The position numbers and the translations under genes were made by a program. 64,000 nt of DNA from assembly GCA_963693085.1 (NCBI GenBank), contig OY856410.1:885361335-885425334 (forward strand). The letters are read 5' to 3'. Position 1 is the first letter of the stretch; each line of letters starts with the position of its first letter. Positions 1 to 9,540 of this stretch are shown piece after piece. This DNA comes from Alisma plantago-aquatica (taxonomy: Eukaryota > Streptophyta > Magnoliopsida > Alismatales > Alismataceae). The notes under the pieces are model-generated. The model saw only the letters and a list, made by a program, of their open reading frames with translations. It did no database searches and was not told the DNA's origin.

Positions 1-37
1 CTGATAGTGTCTTCTGCTCATATAGGAGGAGAAGAAC

Positions 38-1291
38 TTGAAGATGTCTGGATCGCATGATGAACATGCTGCTGAGAGCAGCATTGCTGCACCAGGAGGA
101 GGTGCAAGAGACCAAGATAGGGAGGAGCCTGTACCTGAACAGCCCCAGTTTAATCAAGTTGATATGGGGAACCCAGCTTTCCAAGCTATGTTTGGGAAGT
201 TTATGGCAGCTATGACTCACATGACAGATAGGATGCCACTACCTGCACCAAGGGAACTAGCCCACAATGAAAGATAGGGAGTTGGAAAGACCTTTGAAAG
301 GCTTTACAGGGTAGGATCCACAAAGTATGCTGGCACAACTGACCCAGCAGATGCTGATTTATGGTTAACTGAGCTGGAGAAGGCTTTCAAAATCCTTATG
401 ATTCCTGAAGATGACAAGGTGAGACATGCTGTCTACCTACTGAAGGGGAGTGCTGGTCATTGGTGGACCATTGAAGAAGGTAAAAGGCTGGGAGTTGAAG
501 TCAGATGGGATGAATTCTGACGGGAATTTGTTGCTAGATACTTTCCCAAGCCGTATTTATATGAGAAGATCTCTCAATTTGAGAGGTTGAGGTAAGGACA
601 GATGAACATTAGCGAATATGAAGCTAGGTTCATGGAGCTATTTTGGTTATGTCTGCGCATGGCAGCTACTGATGACGAGAGGATTCGACGTTTCGAGAAA
701 GGGTTGAATGCTAAATTGAACACTCCTGTGTCTGCTCTGGAGAACATGGAAAGATTTGCCACTTTTGTGGAGTCTGTGAGACGGATTGAGAGGTCTGTGA
801 TCGAGAAGCGATAGACTAGTAATAAGAAAGTATATCCTCAGTTTCAAGGACCCTTGTCTGAGAGTTTCAAGAAGTCGAGATTCTCTGCACCACCACTACC
901 AAAGTTTAATGCCCCGACGTAGTGGACGTCAAGTAGGGGTAGGGGTCATAGTTTTATTCCAAGTAGAGCTCCCAGTACAACATTAACATCAGTTACAGGA
1001 CCACCCGGGCAGAGTTTGGTAAGCTACAACTGCTACCAGTGTGGAAAGTCAGGACACTTGAAGAGAGATTGTCCTGAGAAAGTCCGAACTGTGACTCAAC
1101 CCCAGAGACAACGTCAACAAGGCTCACAGAGGCGACAATTCAATAATAATGTTAGAGGACGTGGACAAGCATCCCAAGCTAGATCGTTGAAACCAAACAA
1201 CCAAGCACAGGGTCAACATCAACCAACGGCTAGATTCTATGCCATGAATCAGCCTGAAGCAGTAGTCAACCCTCAAGTTGTGATAGGTTAG
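38..1291 (+). pseudogene. TE1 gag region with CCHC zinc knuckle
   Basis: The start at 38 is the first ATG after the leader, and the homologous ATG exists in TE2 (10795-10797, minus strand). The central segment around 330-800 has the usual plant gypsy gag features: AFKIL and WWTIEEGK-like blocks, a REFVARYFP segment and a MNISEYEARF segment (retrotrans_gag type). A zinc knuckle C-X2-C-X4-H-X4-C sits at 1031-1072 (CYQCGKSGHLKRDC), followed by a Q/R/N-rich tail. Gag packages element RNA in virus-like particles in the cytoplasm. Internal stops at 275, 518, 593, 812, 920 and 1289 break it into fragments. Gag continues in frame into protease without a terminator of its own, as is usual for a single gag-pol reading frame. 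Confidence 0.88.
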
Positions 1292-1720
1292 ATGGAACTA
1301 TTTTATTCTGATATGTCTTCATCCTGCTTCGTATCTGTGTTAATTGATCCGGGTGCTACACATTCGTTTATCACTCGAGAAGTGATTTATGACTGCAACA
1401 TGACTGTCAGTCATAGAGCAGATAGTTTGTTGTTAGAAACACCTTTGTTGGGATCTGCTTTGTTGCGGGAGGTGTGTTCTCCCTGCGATCTTTTCTTTTC
1501 TGAACATCGCATTCAAGTGGATTTTATACCACTTGAGATGCAGGGTTTTGATATAATCCTTGGAATGGACACCTTAGAGAAGTATAAGGTTGTCTTGGAT
1601 TGTAGTTCCAAATAGGTTGTGTTCACAGACAATGGTGACACATGGATCCTTCAGGGAGATAGAAAGATTCTTCCAACTTGTCTTGTGTCAGCTATGGTAG
1701 CTGAAAGTTGATGAGACAAG
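1292..1720 (+). pseudogene. TE1 aspartic protease domain
   Basis: The retropepsin motif reads LIDPGATHSFIT with the active-site triad at 1346-1354. The family consensus is D-S/T-G and this copy has D-P-G, whereas TE2 keeps D-S-G, so the serine was lost in TE1. The second conserved block, GFDIILGMDTLEKY, lies near 1545-1600; the usual tryptophan after GMD is a threonine here and also in TE2, so that change belongs to the family. A stop at 1613 and a frameshift near 1700 follow. The domain would have cleaved the polyprotein. Confidence 0.85.
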
Positions 1721-1839
1721 GATGCTTTGCATTCTTAGCTCATGTGGTAGATACCACAATGGAGAGCCCTCATCCTTCTAAAGTTCCGTTAGTCAGGTAA
1801 TTTGAAGATGTATTTCCTAAAGAACTTCCAGGTGTTCCT

Positions 1840-2700
1840 CCGCCCTGAGAGATTGATTTTGAAATTAATCTAATTCTAGGCACACAACCAATAGCACAAA
1901 CGCCGTATAGAATGGCACCTACTGAGATGGTAGAGCTCAAGAAACAACTGCAAGAGTTGCTTGAGAAGCGTTTTATCCGACCGAGTACTTCACCGTGGGG
2001 TGCTCCGGTTCTTTTTGTTAAAAAAAAGATGGGTCTATGCGATTATGCATTGACTACAGACAGTTAAACAAAGTCACCATAAAGAACAAATATCCTTTGC
2101 CAAGGATTGATGACTTGTTTGATCAGTTGTGTGGTGCAACTATCTTTTCTAAGATAGATCTGAGGTCGGGATACCATCAGTTGTGTATTAAGGAGGGTGA
2201 CATATCTAAGTCTGCCTTTAGGACAAGGTATGGTCACTATGAGTTCACAGTTATGTCATTTGGACTAACTAATGCACCAACTGCATTCATGGAACTCATG
2301 AATAGAATCTTCAAACCTTTTCTTGATCAATGTGTAGTTGTCTTCATAGATGACATCATGATTTATAGTAGAGATGCCCAACAACATGAGAAACACCTCC
2401 GTCAGGCTTTGACTTTGCTAAGAAAGCATAAGTTGTATGCCGAGTTTAGCAAATGCGAGTTCTGGCTACCAGAAGTTTCTTTTCTAGGACACGTAATATC
2501 TGCCTCAGGTATTCGTGTTGATCCTAAGAAGGTAGAATCTATCCTACAATGGGAACAACCAAAGACACCGACGGAGATTCATAGTTTTCTTGGACTAGCA
2601 GGCTATTACAGGAGGTTCATCAAGAACTTCAGCTCTTTAGCTTTACCCCTGACCAAGTTAACTAGGAAAGAGGTTCCTTTTGTCTGGAATGACAAGTGCC
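1840..2700 (+). pseudogene. TE1 reverse transcriptase domain (RVT_1)
   Basis: The domain is well preserved: an [12 protein letters not shown] block near 2043, [22 protein letters not shown] with the first catalytic aspartate, a [11 protein letters not shown] block near 2260-2295, and the polymerase active site F-I-D-D at 2343-2354 (the gypsy version of YxDD). The [17 protein letters not shown] block near 2585-2635 marks the end of the domain. A frameshift at about 2025 separates it from the upstream frame. It would copy element RNA into DNA, primed by initiator tRNA-Met. Confidence 0.93.
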
Positions 2701-3296
2701 AACAATCTTTCCAGTTGTTGAAGGAAAGGCTAACAAGTGCACCTATGCTAGTGTTACCTGAGCAAGGGAAGGGGTACATAGTTTTCTGTGATGCATCCAA
2801 GAGTGGCTTAGGATGTGTGTTGATGTAGGATAAGCAATTGATTTCTTTTGCTTCTCGACAACTTAAGAAACACGAGGAGAATTATCCGACACACGATCTA
2901 GAACTAGCTGTTGTGGTCCATGCCTTGAAGATCTGGAGACATTATACCTATGGAGAAACATTCTAGATTTTCACGGACCATAAAAACTTAAAGTATATCT
3001 TCTCACAGCATGAGCTGAACATGAGACAACGCCGCTGGATGGAATTAATCAAGGACAACGACTGTACAATTGATTATCATCCAGGGAAGGCTAATGTGGT
3101 AGCTGATGCACTAAGTAGGAAATCAACAACACTAGCCCTAGATAAAGCACAATTAAACTCCTTAGTGTGCTCTAAAAGAGATATGTTTATCTCCTTGAGG
3201 AAAAACAATGTACAACTTAAAGTATCATTGTTAGTCGGGCTGTTAGCTGAAATGCAAGTGAAACCTACTCTGAGATGGCAGATTAAAGAAGCATAG
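2701..3296 (+). pseudogene. TE1 RNase H domain
   Basis: Acidic residues of the gypsy RNase H appear in order: [10 protein letters not shown] near 2785, [13 protein letters not shown] near 2893-2930, [11 protein letters not shown] near 2967 and [13 protein letters not shown] near 3090. Stops at 2826 and 2964 interrupt it, and a further stop at 3294 ends the fragment in the linker to integrase. The activity would remove the RNA strand during reverse transcription. Confidence 0.9.
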
Positions 3297-4415
3297 CAAG
3301 ATGATATTGTGATTCAGCAGATCAAGTCTGAATATGGAAGTGAGAAATGAGATGGCTTCCATGATTCACATGATCGGGTAATCTGTTACCATGGTAGGAT
3401 GGTAGTACCTGATGTTGATAACTTAAGAAAGTTAGTTCTGGAAGAATCTCATTCTTCGATGTATGTGATGCATCCAGGGAGCACCAAGATGTATCATAAC
3501 TTAAAATATATGTATTGGTGGCCTATATTGAAGAAAGATGTTTCTAAGTTTGTTATACGGTGTCCGGTGTGTCAACAGGTTAAAGATGAACATCAGAAGC
3601 CCACAGGGACAATGCAACCTCTACCTATACCGCAATGGAAATAGGATCATGTAACCATGGACTTTGTGGTTGGTTTGCCTAGAACAGCCAAAAGTCATGA
3701 TTCCATTTGGGTGATAGTTGATAGGTTGACAAAGACAGTGCATTTCTTACCTGTCAAAACAACCTACACTGTTGAGAAGCTTGCACAGATATACATAGAT
3801 GAGATAGTACGGTTGCACGAGGTTCCAACTACTATCGTCTCTAATAGAGGTCCCCCATTTACGAGTCATTTTTGGGAGAGACTCCATAAAGCTTTGGGTA
3901 TGCAATTAAGGTTTAGTACAACCTTTCACCCCCAGACAGACGAATAGTCTGAGAGGACCATACAAACCTTGGTGGACTTGCTCAGGGCATGTGTCCTTCA
4001 GTTTGTAGGAAGTTGGGATCTACACCTAAGCTTGATAGAATTTGCTTATAATAATAGCTATCAACACAATATTGATATGGCACCATATGAGGCATTATAT
4101 GGTAGACGTTGTAGATCTCCCTTATGTTGGTATGAAACGAGAGAATATCAACTTTTGGGTCCTGAACTAGTATAGAAAAAAACTGAGAAGATTAAAGTCA
4201 TACAACAACAGTTGAAAGCTACCCAGGATAGACAGAAATCTTATGTGGACAAACATCATAGACCCTTAGAGTTCCAAGTTGGAGACAGAGTATACCTCAA
4301 GGTTTCACCTTGGAAAGGTATCCTGAGATTTGGAAAGAAGGGGAAGTTAGCTCCTAGATTTATGGGGCCTTATCCGATCATTGAAAGGATGGGAAGGGTA
4401 GCCTATAAGATGTAG
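3297..4415 (+). pseudogene. TE1 integrase, catalytic triad damaged
   Basis: The HHCC zinc domain is visible (MHPGSTKMYHNLK, then CPVCQQVK, about 3465-3590). The core begins at MDFVVGLPRT (3657), which holds the first aspartate. The second catalytic aspartate, in the VS-D-RGP block, is Asn here (codon 3843-3845). The glutamate expected in the QTL-E-D block is Val (codon 3972-3974). The C-terminal GPY-like module, with FQVGDRVYLKVSPWKG and KLAPRFMGPYPI, spans about 4275-4385. Stops occur at 3348, 3642, 3945, 4173 and 4413. With two triad residues replaced, this copy could not integrate DNA even if it were translated. Confidence 0.9.
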
Positions 4416-4499
4416 TTACCACCTGAGTTGCATATATTGCACCTAGTGTTTCATATCTCTATGTTGAGGAAGTGTCATCCTGACACGGAGTTAGTTCTT

Positions 4500-4709
4500 C
4501 AACCTGTCGAGGTAGAATTAAATGATGATATATCTTATGTTGAAGGACATGTGTTGGTTCTTGACAGGAGAATTAAAAAGTTGAAAAAGAAAGACATTAG
4601 TCTTGTAAAAGTTCTCTGGAATTACCGTGGCATTGAAGAAGCTACGTGGGAGCTAGAGGAAGAGATGAGGAGGAAGTATCCTTCTCTTTTCTCTGGATGT
4701 TTTTGTTAA
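4500..4709 (+). pseudogene. TE1 C-terminal chromodomain
   Basis: The last segment before the natural stop (4707) contains VLDRRIKKLKKKD, SLVKVLWNYRG and EEATWELEEEMRRKYP, the layout of the chromodomain found at the integrase C-terminus of plant chromoviruses. In that group the domain is thought to bind methylated histone H3 or other heterochromatin marks and to guide insertion. The match to the Tekay/Del subtype is an inference from the motif pattern. Confidence 0.85.
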
Positions 4710-4710
4710 T

Positions 4711-4748
4711 GATTTCGGGGACGAAATCCTTGTAAGGGGTGGATAATT
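4711..4748 (+). promoter_or_regulatory. TE1 conserved hairpin motif and polypurine tract
   Basis: Just after the pol stop, GATTTCGGGGACGAAATCC forms a short inverted repeat (GATTTCG/CGAAATC). A purine-rich stretch, AAGGGGTGGA, follows right before the LTR. A similar GATTTCG-GGGACRAAATC block precedes the 3' LTR of TE5 (41958-41976). The hairpin is common upstream of the polypurine tract in plant gypsy elements. The polypurine tract primes plus-strand DNA synthesis. Confidence 0.75.
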
Positions 4749-5630
4749 TGTAACATCCCTGACCTGGGTTATGCTTTAACCCTAGGTGTTTTGCTTATGA
4801 AAGATAATTATATGCTTGATATTATCTTTTGAAAAGTAATTAAGGCTCAAGAGGAACTTATATTTCATTTTAGTCCTTTTTTAATAATACTGAAAATAAT
4901 GTTTTGTTTGTTATGGACTAAAGTGCAATTTACCCAAGTTGAGGGGTTAATTTGCAAATGTTACATGATAATATGTTTCTCATGTTTTGAAGCATCATGG
5001 GATTGAAAATGATGCAGAGGTATGGATAGCGAAAGCCTGAGTACCAAGTAAGAGCTGATAAAGCAATGTTTGTGCATTAAGACCTAGTTTTGGTGTAATG
5101 TGCAATTTACCCAAAACCCAGGGTTCAATATGCAATTTAACACTTCAATAAGGTCCTTAATAATATTTTCATATTGTAGAGGCAAGAAAATGAGAGGGGC
5201 ATCTCATTTGAGCTACTTTGAAGGAGAGATAATCTTGATATTACAATAATCAAGATTTAATCATAAATGGAACTTTACTTCAAATTAAGGCAAGAATAAA
5301 CATAATAATTGAAGGGCCTTCAACCAAAAACGAGATGGTTGGGTTTGTTCAAGTGTGAACACCTTTGTGCCTTTGCTAGGCCACGAAATATCTAACTTGA
5401 GTGGAGAGTCCACTCACCTTAAGTTAATGGAAAGTAATGTCCACTAAAAATGGGATATTAATATAATATGATTAAGGTGCTTAATTTCTTTTTCCTTAAT
5501 TCATGGATAATGGAAGGGAATTTGGAGATAAGGAATATAGATTTGCATGCACGGAATTGAGGAGGAAGAGGTGGAACAATTTTTGGAATTAAAGGATTTT
5601 TATAAGTCATTTCCTCTCTCATTGATTTTC

Positions 5631-5640
5631 TTATAAAAAG
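5631..5640 (+). promoter_or_regulatory. candidate TATA box in TE1 LTR
   Basis: TTATAAAAAG lies 882 bp into the LTR. The TE8 LTR has TTATAAAAG 887 bp into its LTR, in a similar context (CTCTCATYRATTT upstream, CAAACCAAGG downstream). The position would make U3 about 0.9 kb and leave more than 4 kb for R plus U5. Confidence 0.55.
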
Positions 5641-5740
5641 ACCCTTTACCACTCAAACCAAGGACTTTTTCAAATCTACTTCTTTCCTTTTCTTGCAAAA
5701 ATGATCAAGGGAGCTAGGGACATCAGGAATACGACCCTCA

Positions 5741-5754
5741 ACCTGTTGGTAAGC
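5741..5754 (+). promoter_or_regulatory. candidate 5' splice donor in TE1 LTR
   Basis: CTGTTG|GTAAGC has its GT at 5749, exactly 118 bp after the start of the candidate TATA box. TE8 has the same site at 59103, also 118 bp after its TATA box, and TE2 keeps GTAAG at 15065-15069 on the minus strand. A matching acceptor lies just before gag at 24-25. Confidence 0.4.
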
Positions 5755-6149
5755 TTCTTGACCTTCGTTCATCTTGATTTCATGATGGAAATCACAAATC
5801 AATGCATGATTCCTTCATATCTCGATCCCATCTTCACTTCTAACCATTCCTTTTCACCCAAAAGCTTGAGGAACGATCCTTGTGGTATGAAAAAGCTACT
5901 TCCACCATTGTTGACGTAAATCTCCAAGATTTGAATTTCAATTGAAGGTGGGTTATATAACTTGAACCCCTATTCATTGTTATTGATTTCAATTTCCCAA
6001 TCAACTATGTTTAATTGCTCTTCTTTCAATTTCTTTGATTAGTTGATGCAATTACCATGATAATGGAAGTAGTTTTTGATAGTCTAAGGCTTGATGATGA
6101 TAACATCATCTTAGGCTCACTTTCCAATAGTTTTGTATTGCAAACAGTT

Positions 6150-7140
6150 TTAAGGTTTTGGTCCAAACGGTTTCACCAAACCGTTTGGAGGCTTGGACCC
6201 CAAACCGTTTAGAGGAGTTGACTATTTGGAAGGGTTGAACATTTGAGGTTAGAACCCTAGAACATGTTAAATTATGATCCATTTGATCCAATTGATTAAG
6301 TAAATATATAGACAATCCTCCAAGTGGAAACCCTAATCGGCTAAGTGTTGAATTTGCAATTAATTAAGTTGATGCTTTGGGTTGATTAGCCCAAACGGTT
6401 TCAAAACCATTTGGAGGTCACCCCAAATGGTCTCAAGACCGTTTTTAGGTCAACCAAGACTGTTTGGAGGTCTAGGGTCTAATATGGTTGAGTAATTGAA
6501 GAGTTAGAGATATTAAGTCAAAGTGCAATCAATAACTATATTGATGATCAATCCAATGACCTAAACCCTAATTGGATTTCACAAATTTTAATGAATTATG
6601 AGGCAAATGACCTCAAGACAGTTTATAGGTCATCCACACGACCTCAAGACCATTTTAGGTCAGGTCATATCATAAGTTGATGATGGTTCATTGTTTTCAA
6701 TTGGATTAGTTCCACAATGTTAAGCATTGATGGTTCCTCGATTCCAAAATCCTAATTGAAGGAGTCTTCATTATAAACCCTAGTTTAATTGGGTTTAAAA
6801 CCCTAATTGATGGTCTAATTGAGGGGTGATTCTATGGTTCAATGGATGAATGAATCAAGTATTCAATTGAAAGGTAGTTCATGGATTGAAACCTTGAAAT
6901 GATTAAGTATTGAAACACCTTTTTGGTCCATTCGATTTTGAGACCGTTTGGGACCAAACGATCCCAAGACCGTTTGGGACCAAACGATCCCAAACCATTT
7001 GGAGACCCAAGCTCATTCGGTTTCAACACTTTCTAGCTCATTCGATTTCAAGGCAATGTTTGCTTAAACGGTTTTAAGGGCAATATGGTCTAAGTAGGCA
7101 AGACTGTTTGAGGTTCAAAATGGTTAATCCATTTGGATAT
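6150..7140 (+). repeat. AACGGTTT / AAACCGTTT palindrome cluster in TE1 LTR
   Basis: About ten copies of CAAACGGTTT or its reverse complement, some decayed to CCATTTGG, lie in this kilobase, often as facing pairs (for example around 6165-6192). TE2 has the equivalent cluster at about 13690-14680 and TE8 has an amplified version. The core AACGG resembles plant MYB-type sites; binding is not shown. Confidence 0.75.
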
Positions 7141-7339
7141 CTTTTGTAATTGAAAATTCAATTGGTCAATTCATTTGAATACTCATGTGATTGAAGGATC
7201 AATTGATCAAATCTTATGGACATCCTAGAAGAGGATGAGAGTGAGAGATTTATACATGTAAGATAATCATGTAGCAATCAAGCCTAACACATTCAAAGTA
7301 AGTGTGATATACAATTAGGGTATGATTCTTGGTAAAGAG

Positions 7340-7740
7340 ATCATGAAACCCTAATTGAGTTAATTGATGAACTCAAACCCTAAATTAGGGCAATTCTGAA
7401 TGAAACCCTAATCTAGGAAAATAATGTGATGTGAATTTAGGGTAATGACATGAGTAACCCTAATTCATGGTATTTTGATGTAAAACCCTAATTTGGATGA
7501 ATAGTAAACCCTAATTGTGGGTTATTGAACATAAACCCTAAATCTAGGGTGATGTGATGTGAATAGTAAACCCTAATTCAAAATAGGGTGAAGGTGTGTG
7601 AAACCCTAATTCTGGTTATGCTATTTAGCATGAAACCCTAATCTTAGAAAATGAAATGATGAATCATTGGTCCTAATTGAATAAAGGGGGATGAGTAACC
7701 CTGACTGCTATAAAATGGGAAACCCTAACCCTGGTATGGG
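7340..7740 (+). repeat. telo-box (AAACCCTAA) cluster in TE1 LTR
   Basis: Roughly eleven copies of AAACCCTAA or AACCCTAA occur in 400 bp, separated by unrelated sequence of variable length and alternating with reverse-complement TTAGGG pieces. The equivalent region of TE2, about 12770-13210, holds the reverse complements. It is not a telomere tract because the units are dispersed rather than in tandem. Confidence 0.8.
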
Positions 7741-8379
7741 AATAGTTGTGTTACCATGGGATAGCATGGAACTGAATTATGATTGATATATATGTCATCA
7801 TCTGTACTAACCATGCAGGTATCCTGAGATGATGAATATAGCCAGGTATGAGCTATGATTCGTTAAGTATTGAAATTATTTATTGGGCCTTGTGTACCAT
7901 AATATGCCTTGTTGCTTAGTAATAGGTAACAAGAGAATTGTTGGGCCTCAAGTGCCAGATAAGATGCTTGTGAAGCAAGTATCATGTGTACCTTGGTCAG
8001 ATGACCTGAAGGCGATGGTTACCTGAAAAATTGGTAACAGTGCTCTGTGATGAGCTGAGGGTTTGAATACCCAGAACTATATGTTTATGGCATCAAGTTT
8101 GAAATGAGGGACTGAGATCCCAATGTCTAATAAAGACTGAGAAGTAACTGATGAAAATAGTACATGTTTCTATTATAGCCTTTTTCCTATAAGTTATGTT
8201 TGAAAACTTGACTGATGCTAAAAGAATGTGATAATGTACTTAATTAATCAAGAGAAAGCTATTCATGTAGTGCTCTGACCATAGATCCATCATCGTCAAT
8301 AGTTGGTGATGGTGAAATAGGTTTTCTTATGAGATTTCCTGGAGTTCGCATATTCTTGAATATGTGGGGGTCGATGGGC

Positions 8380-8497
8380 TTCTCATGCTGTTGAGCATCT
8401 CTATTATATATCAGAATATCATCTATGAGGGCCTGACGGAGGTGCTTCTCATGATGTTGAGAATCTCTATTTTATATCAGAATATCGTCTATGAAGA
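8380..8497 (-). repeat. duplicated RT active-site segment at the TE1/TE2 junction
   Basis: On the minus strand, the segment coding the IDDILIY...RD-Q-HEK part of RT is present twice: 8444-8497, which is continuous with the rest of TE2 RT, and again at 8380-8430, directly against the TE1 LTR. The two copies are about 64 bp apart and differ at several bases. A single RT should have this segment once. Confidence 0.8.
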
Positions 8498-9540
8498 CTA
8501 CTATAAACTGATCAAGAAAAGGTCGAAAGATTCTACTCATGGGTTCCATGAATGCAGTTGGTGCATTAGTTAGTCCAAATGATATAACTATGAACTCATA
8601 ATGACCATACCTTGTCCTAAAGGAAGACTTAGGTATGTTACTCTCCTTAATATGCAATTGATGGTATCCCATCCTCAGATCTGTCTTAGAAAAGATAGTT
8701 GCACCACACAACTGATCAAACAAATCATCAATCCTTGGCAGAGGATACTTGTTCTTTATGGTTACTTTATTCAACTGCCTATAGTCAATGCATAATCGCA
8801 TGGACCCATCCTTCTTCTTAACAAAGAGGACCGGAGCACCCCATGGTGAAGTACTCGGTCAGATAAAACCCTTCTCAAGCAACTCCTGTAGTTGTTTCTT
8901 GAGCTCTTCCATTTCAGCAGGTGCCATTCTATACAGCGTTTGGGCTATTGGTTGTGTGCCCGGGATTAGATTAATCTCAAAATCAATCTCTCGGGGTGGT
9001 AGAACACCTGGAAGTTCCTTAGGGAATACATTTTCAAATTCCCTAACAACTGGAACTTCATAAAGTTTAGAACTCTCCATTGTGATATCTACCACATGTG
9101 CCAAGAATGTGAAACATCCTTGCTTCAACAACTTCTCAACTATCATAGCTGACACAAGACAGGTTGAAAGAATCTTTCTATCTCCCTGAAAGATCCATGT
9201 GTCACTATCATCTGTGAATACAACTTGCTTGGACTCACAATCCAAGACAACCTTGTACTTTTCTAGGGTGTCCATCCCAAGAATTATATCAAACCCATGC
9301 ATTTCAAGTGGTATAAGATCCACCTGAATGCGATGATCAGAAAAAGAAAGAATGTAGGAAGAACACACCTCCCACAACACTGCAGATCCCAACAAAGGGG
9401 TTTCTAGCATCAAACTATTTGCTCTATGACTGACAATCATGTTGTAGTCATGTATCACTTCTCAAGTGATAAAGGAATGTGTAGCACCTGAATCAATTAA
9501 TATAGATATAAAATAGGATGAAGAAATATCATAATGAAAT
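8472..9540 (-). pseudogene. TE2 protease and reverse transcriptase fragment
   Basis: Minus strand: the protease motif LIDSGATHSFIT near 9475-9510 keeps the D-S-G triad; GFDIILGMDTLEKY follows near 9260-9300; then the linker and RT from [18 protein letters not shown] (about 8830) to VVFIDDILI (8472). The frame is continuous from 9458 to 8472, with stops but no frameshift. One stop, just upstream of 9458, replaces the Arg of the ITREVI block, and another replaces the Arg of the FIRPSTSPW block near 8858; both fit CGA-to-TGA changes. The copy is less decayed than TE1 in this part but truncated after the RT active site. Confidence 0.88.

Larger units (their letters stand above)
38..4709 (+). pseudogene. 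TE1 gag-pol polyprotein, decayed
   Basis: One continuous reading frame once coded gag through protease, and RT through chromodomain continues it after two frameshifts. The first frameshift, near 1700, and the second, in an A-run near 2025, separate 38-1615 (one frame) from 2037-4709 (another). Within 38-1615 the stops fall at 275, 518, 593, 812, 920, 1289 and 1613. Within 2037-4709 they fall at 2826, 2964, 3294, 3348, 3642, 3945, 4173 and 4413, and the natural stop is at 4707. No frameshift interrupts the last 2.7 kb. Almost every stop looks like a C-to-T (or opposite-strand G-to-A) change in CAG, CAA, CGA or TGG. The integrase active site is also damaged. The protein would have been the capsid and replication polyprotein of the retrotransposon. 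Confidence 0.93.
1..8379 (+). mobile_element. TE1: Ty3/gypsy chromovirus-like retrotransposon, 5' LTR outside window, 3' LTR truncated
   Basis: The window opens about 90 bp downstream of where the primer binding site should lie, judged from the inverted relative TE2. Domain order is gag with zinc knuckle, protease, reverse transcriptase, RNase H, integrase, chromodomain, then a polypurine tract and an LTR starting TGTAACATCCC at 4749. Integrase after RT/RNase H defines Ty3/gypsy. The C-terminal chromodomain and the LVKVLW...EEATWE block point to the Tekay/Del group of chromoviruses, which is an inference from memory of the family. The LTR stops near 8379, where it abuts an inverted element; about 1.4 kb of LTR is missing compared with TE2. 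The element cannot be active: gag-pol carries more than fifteen premature stops and two frameshifts. Confidence 0.92.
4749..8379 (+). repeat. TE1 3' LTR (alpha family), truncated at its 3' end
   Basis: It starts TGTAACATCCCTGACC. Its start is shared with the TE2 LTR (read from 16074 downward) and with TE8 (58098). It contains a candidate TATA box, a possible splice donor, a palindrome-rich segment (6150-7140) and a telo-box-rich segment (7340-7740). It follows the TE2 LTR to the shared ATATGTGGGGG segment near 8361-8379 and then stops, so the remaining 3' portion is lost at the junction with TE2. No protein-coding gene is supported in this 3.6 kb. Confidence 0.88.

Noticed and set aside
38..4709. 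Fungal RIP as the cause of the C-to-T stops in TE1
   Set aside because: The surrounding elements (Angela-like copia, CACTA with DUF4218, Tourist-like MITE) are plant types, and the CAG/CGA contexts fit plant CHG and CG methylation better.
7340..7740. Interstitial telomere tract
   Set aside because: The AAACCCTAA units are dispersed with irregular spacing and not in tandem; they are part of the LTR.
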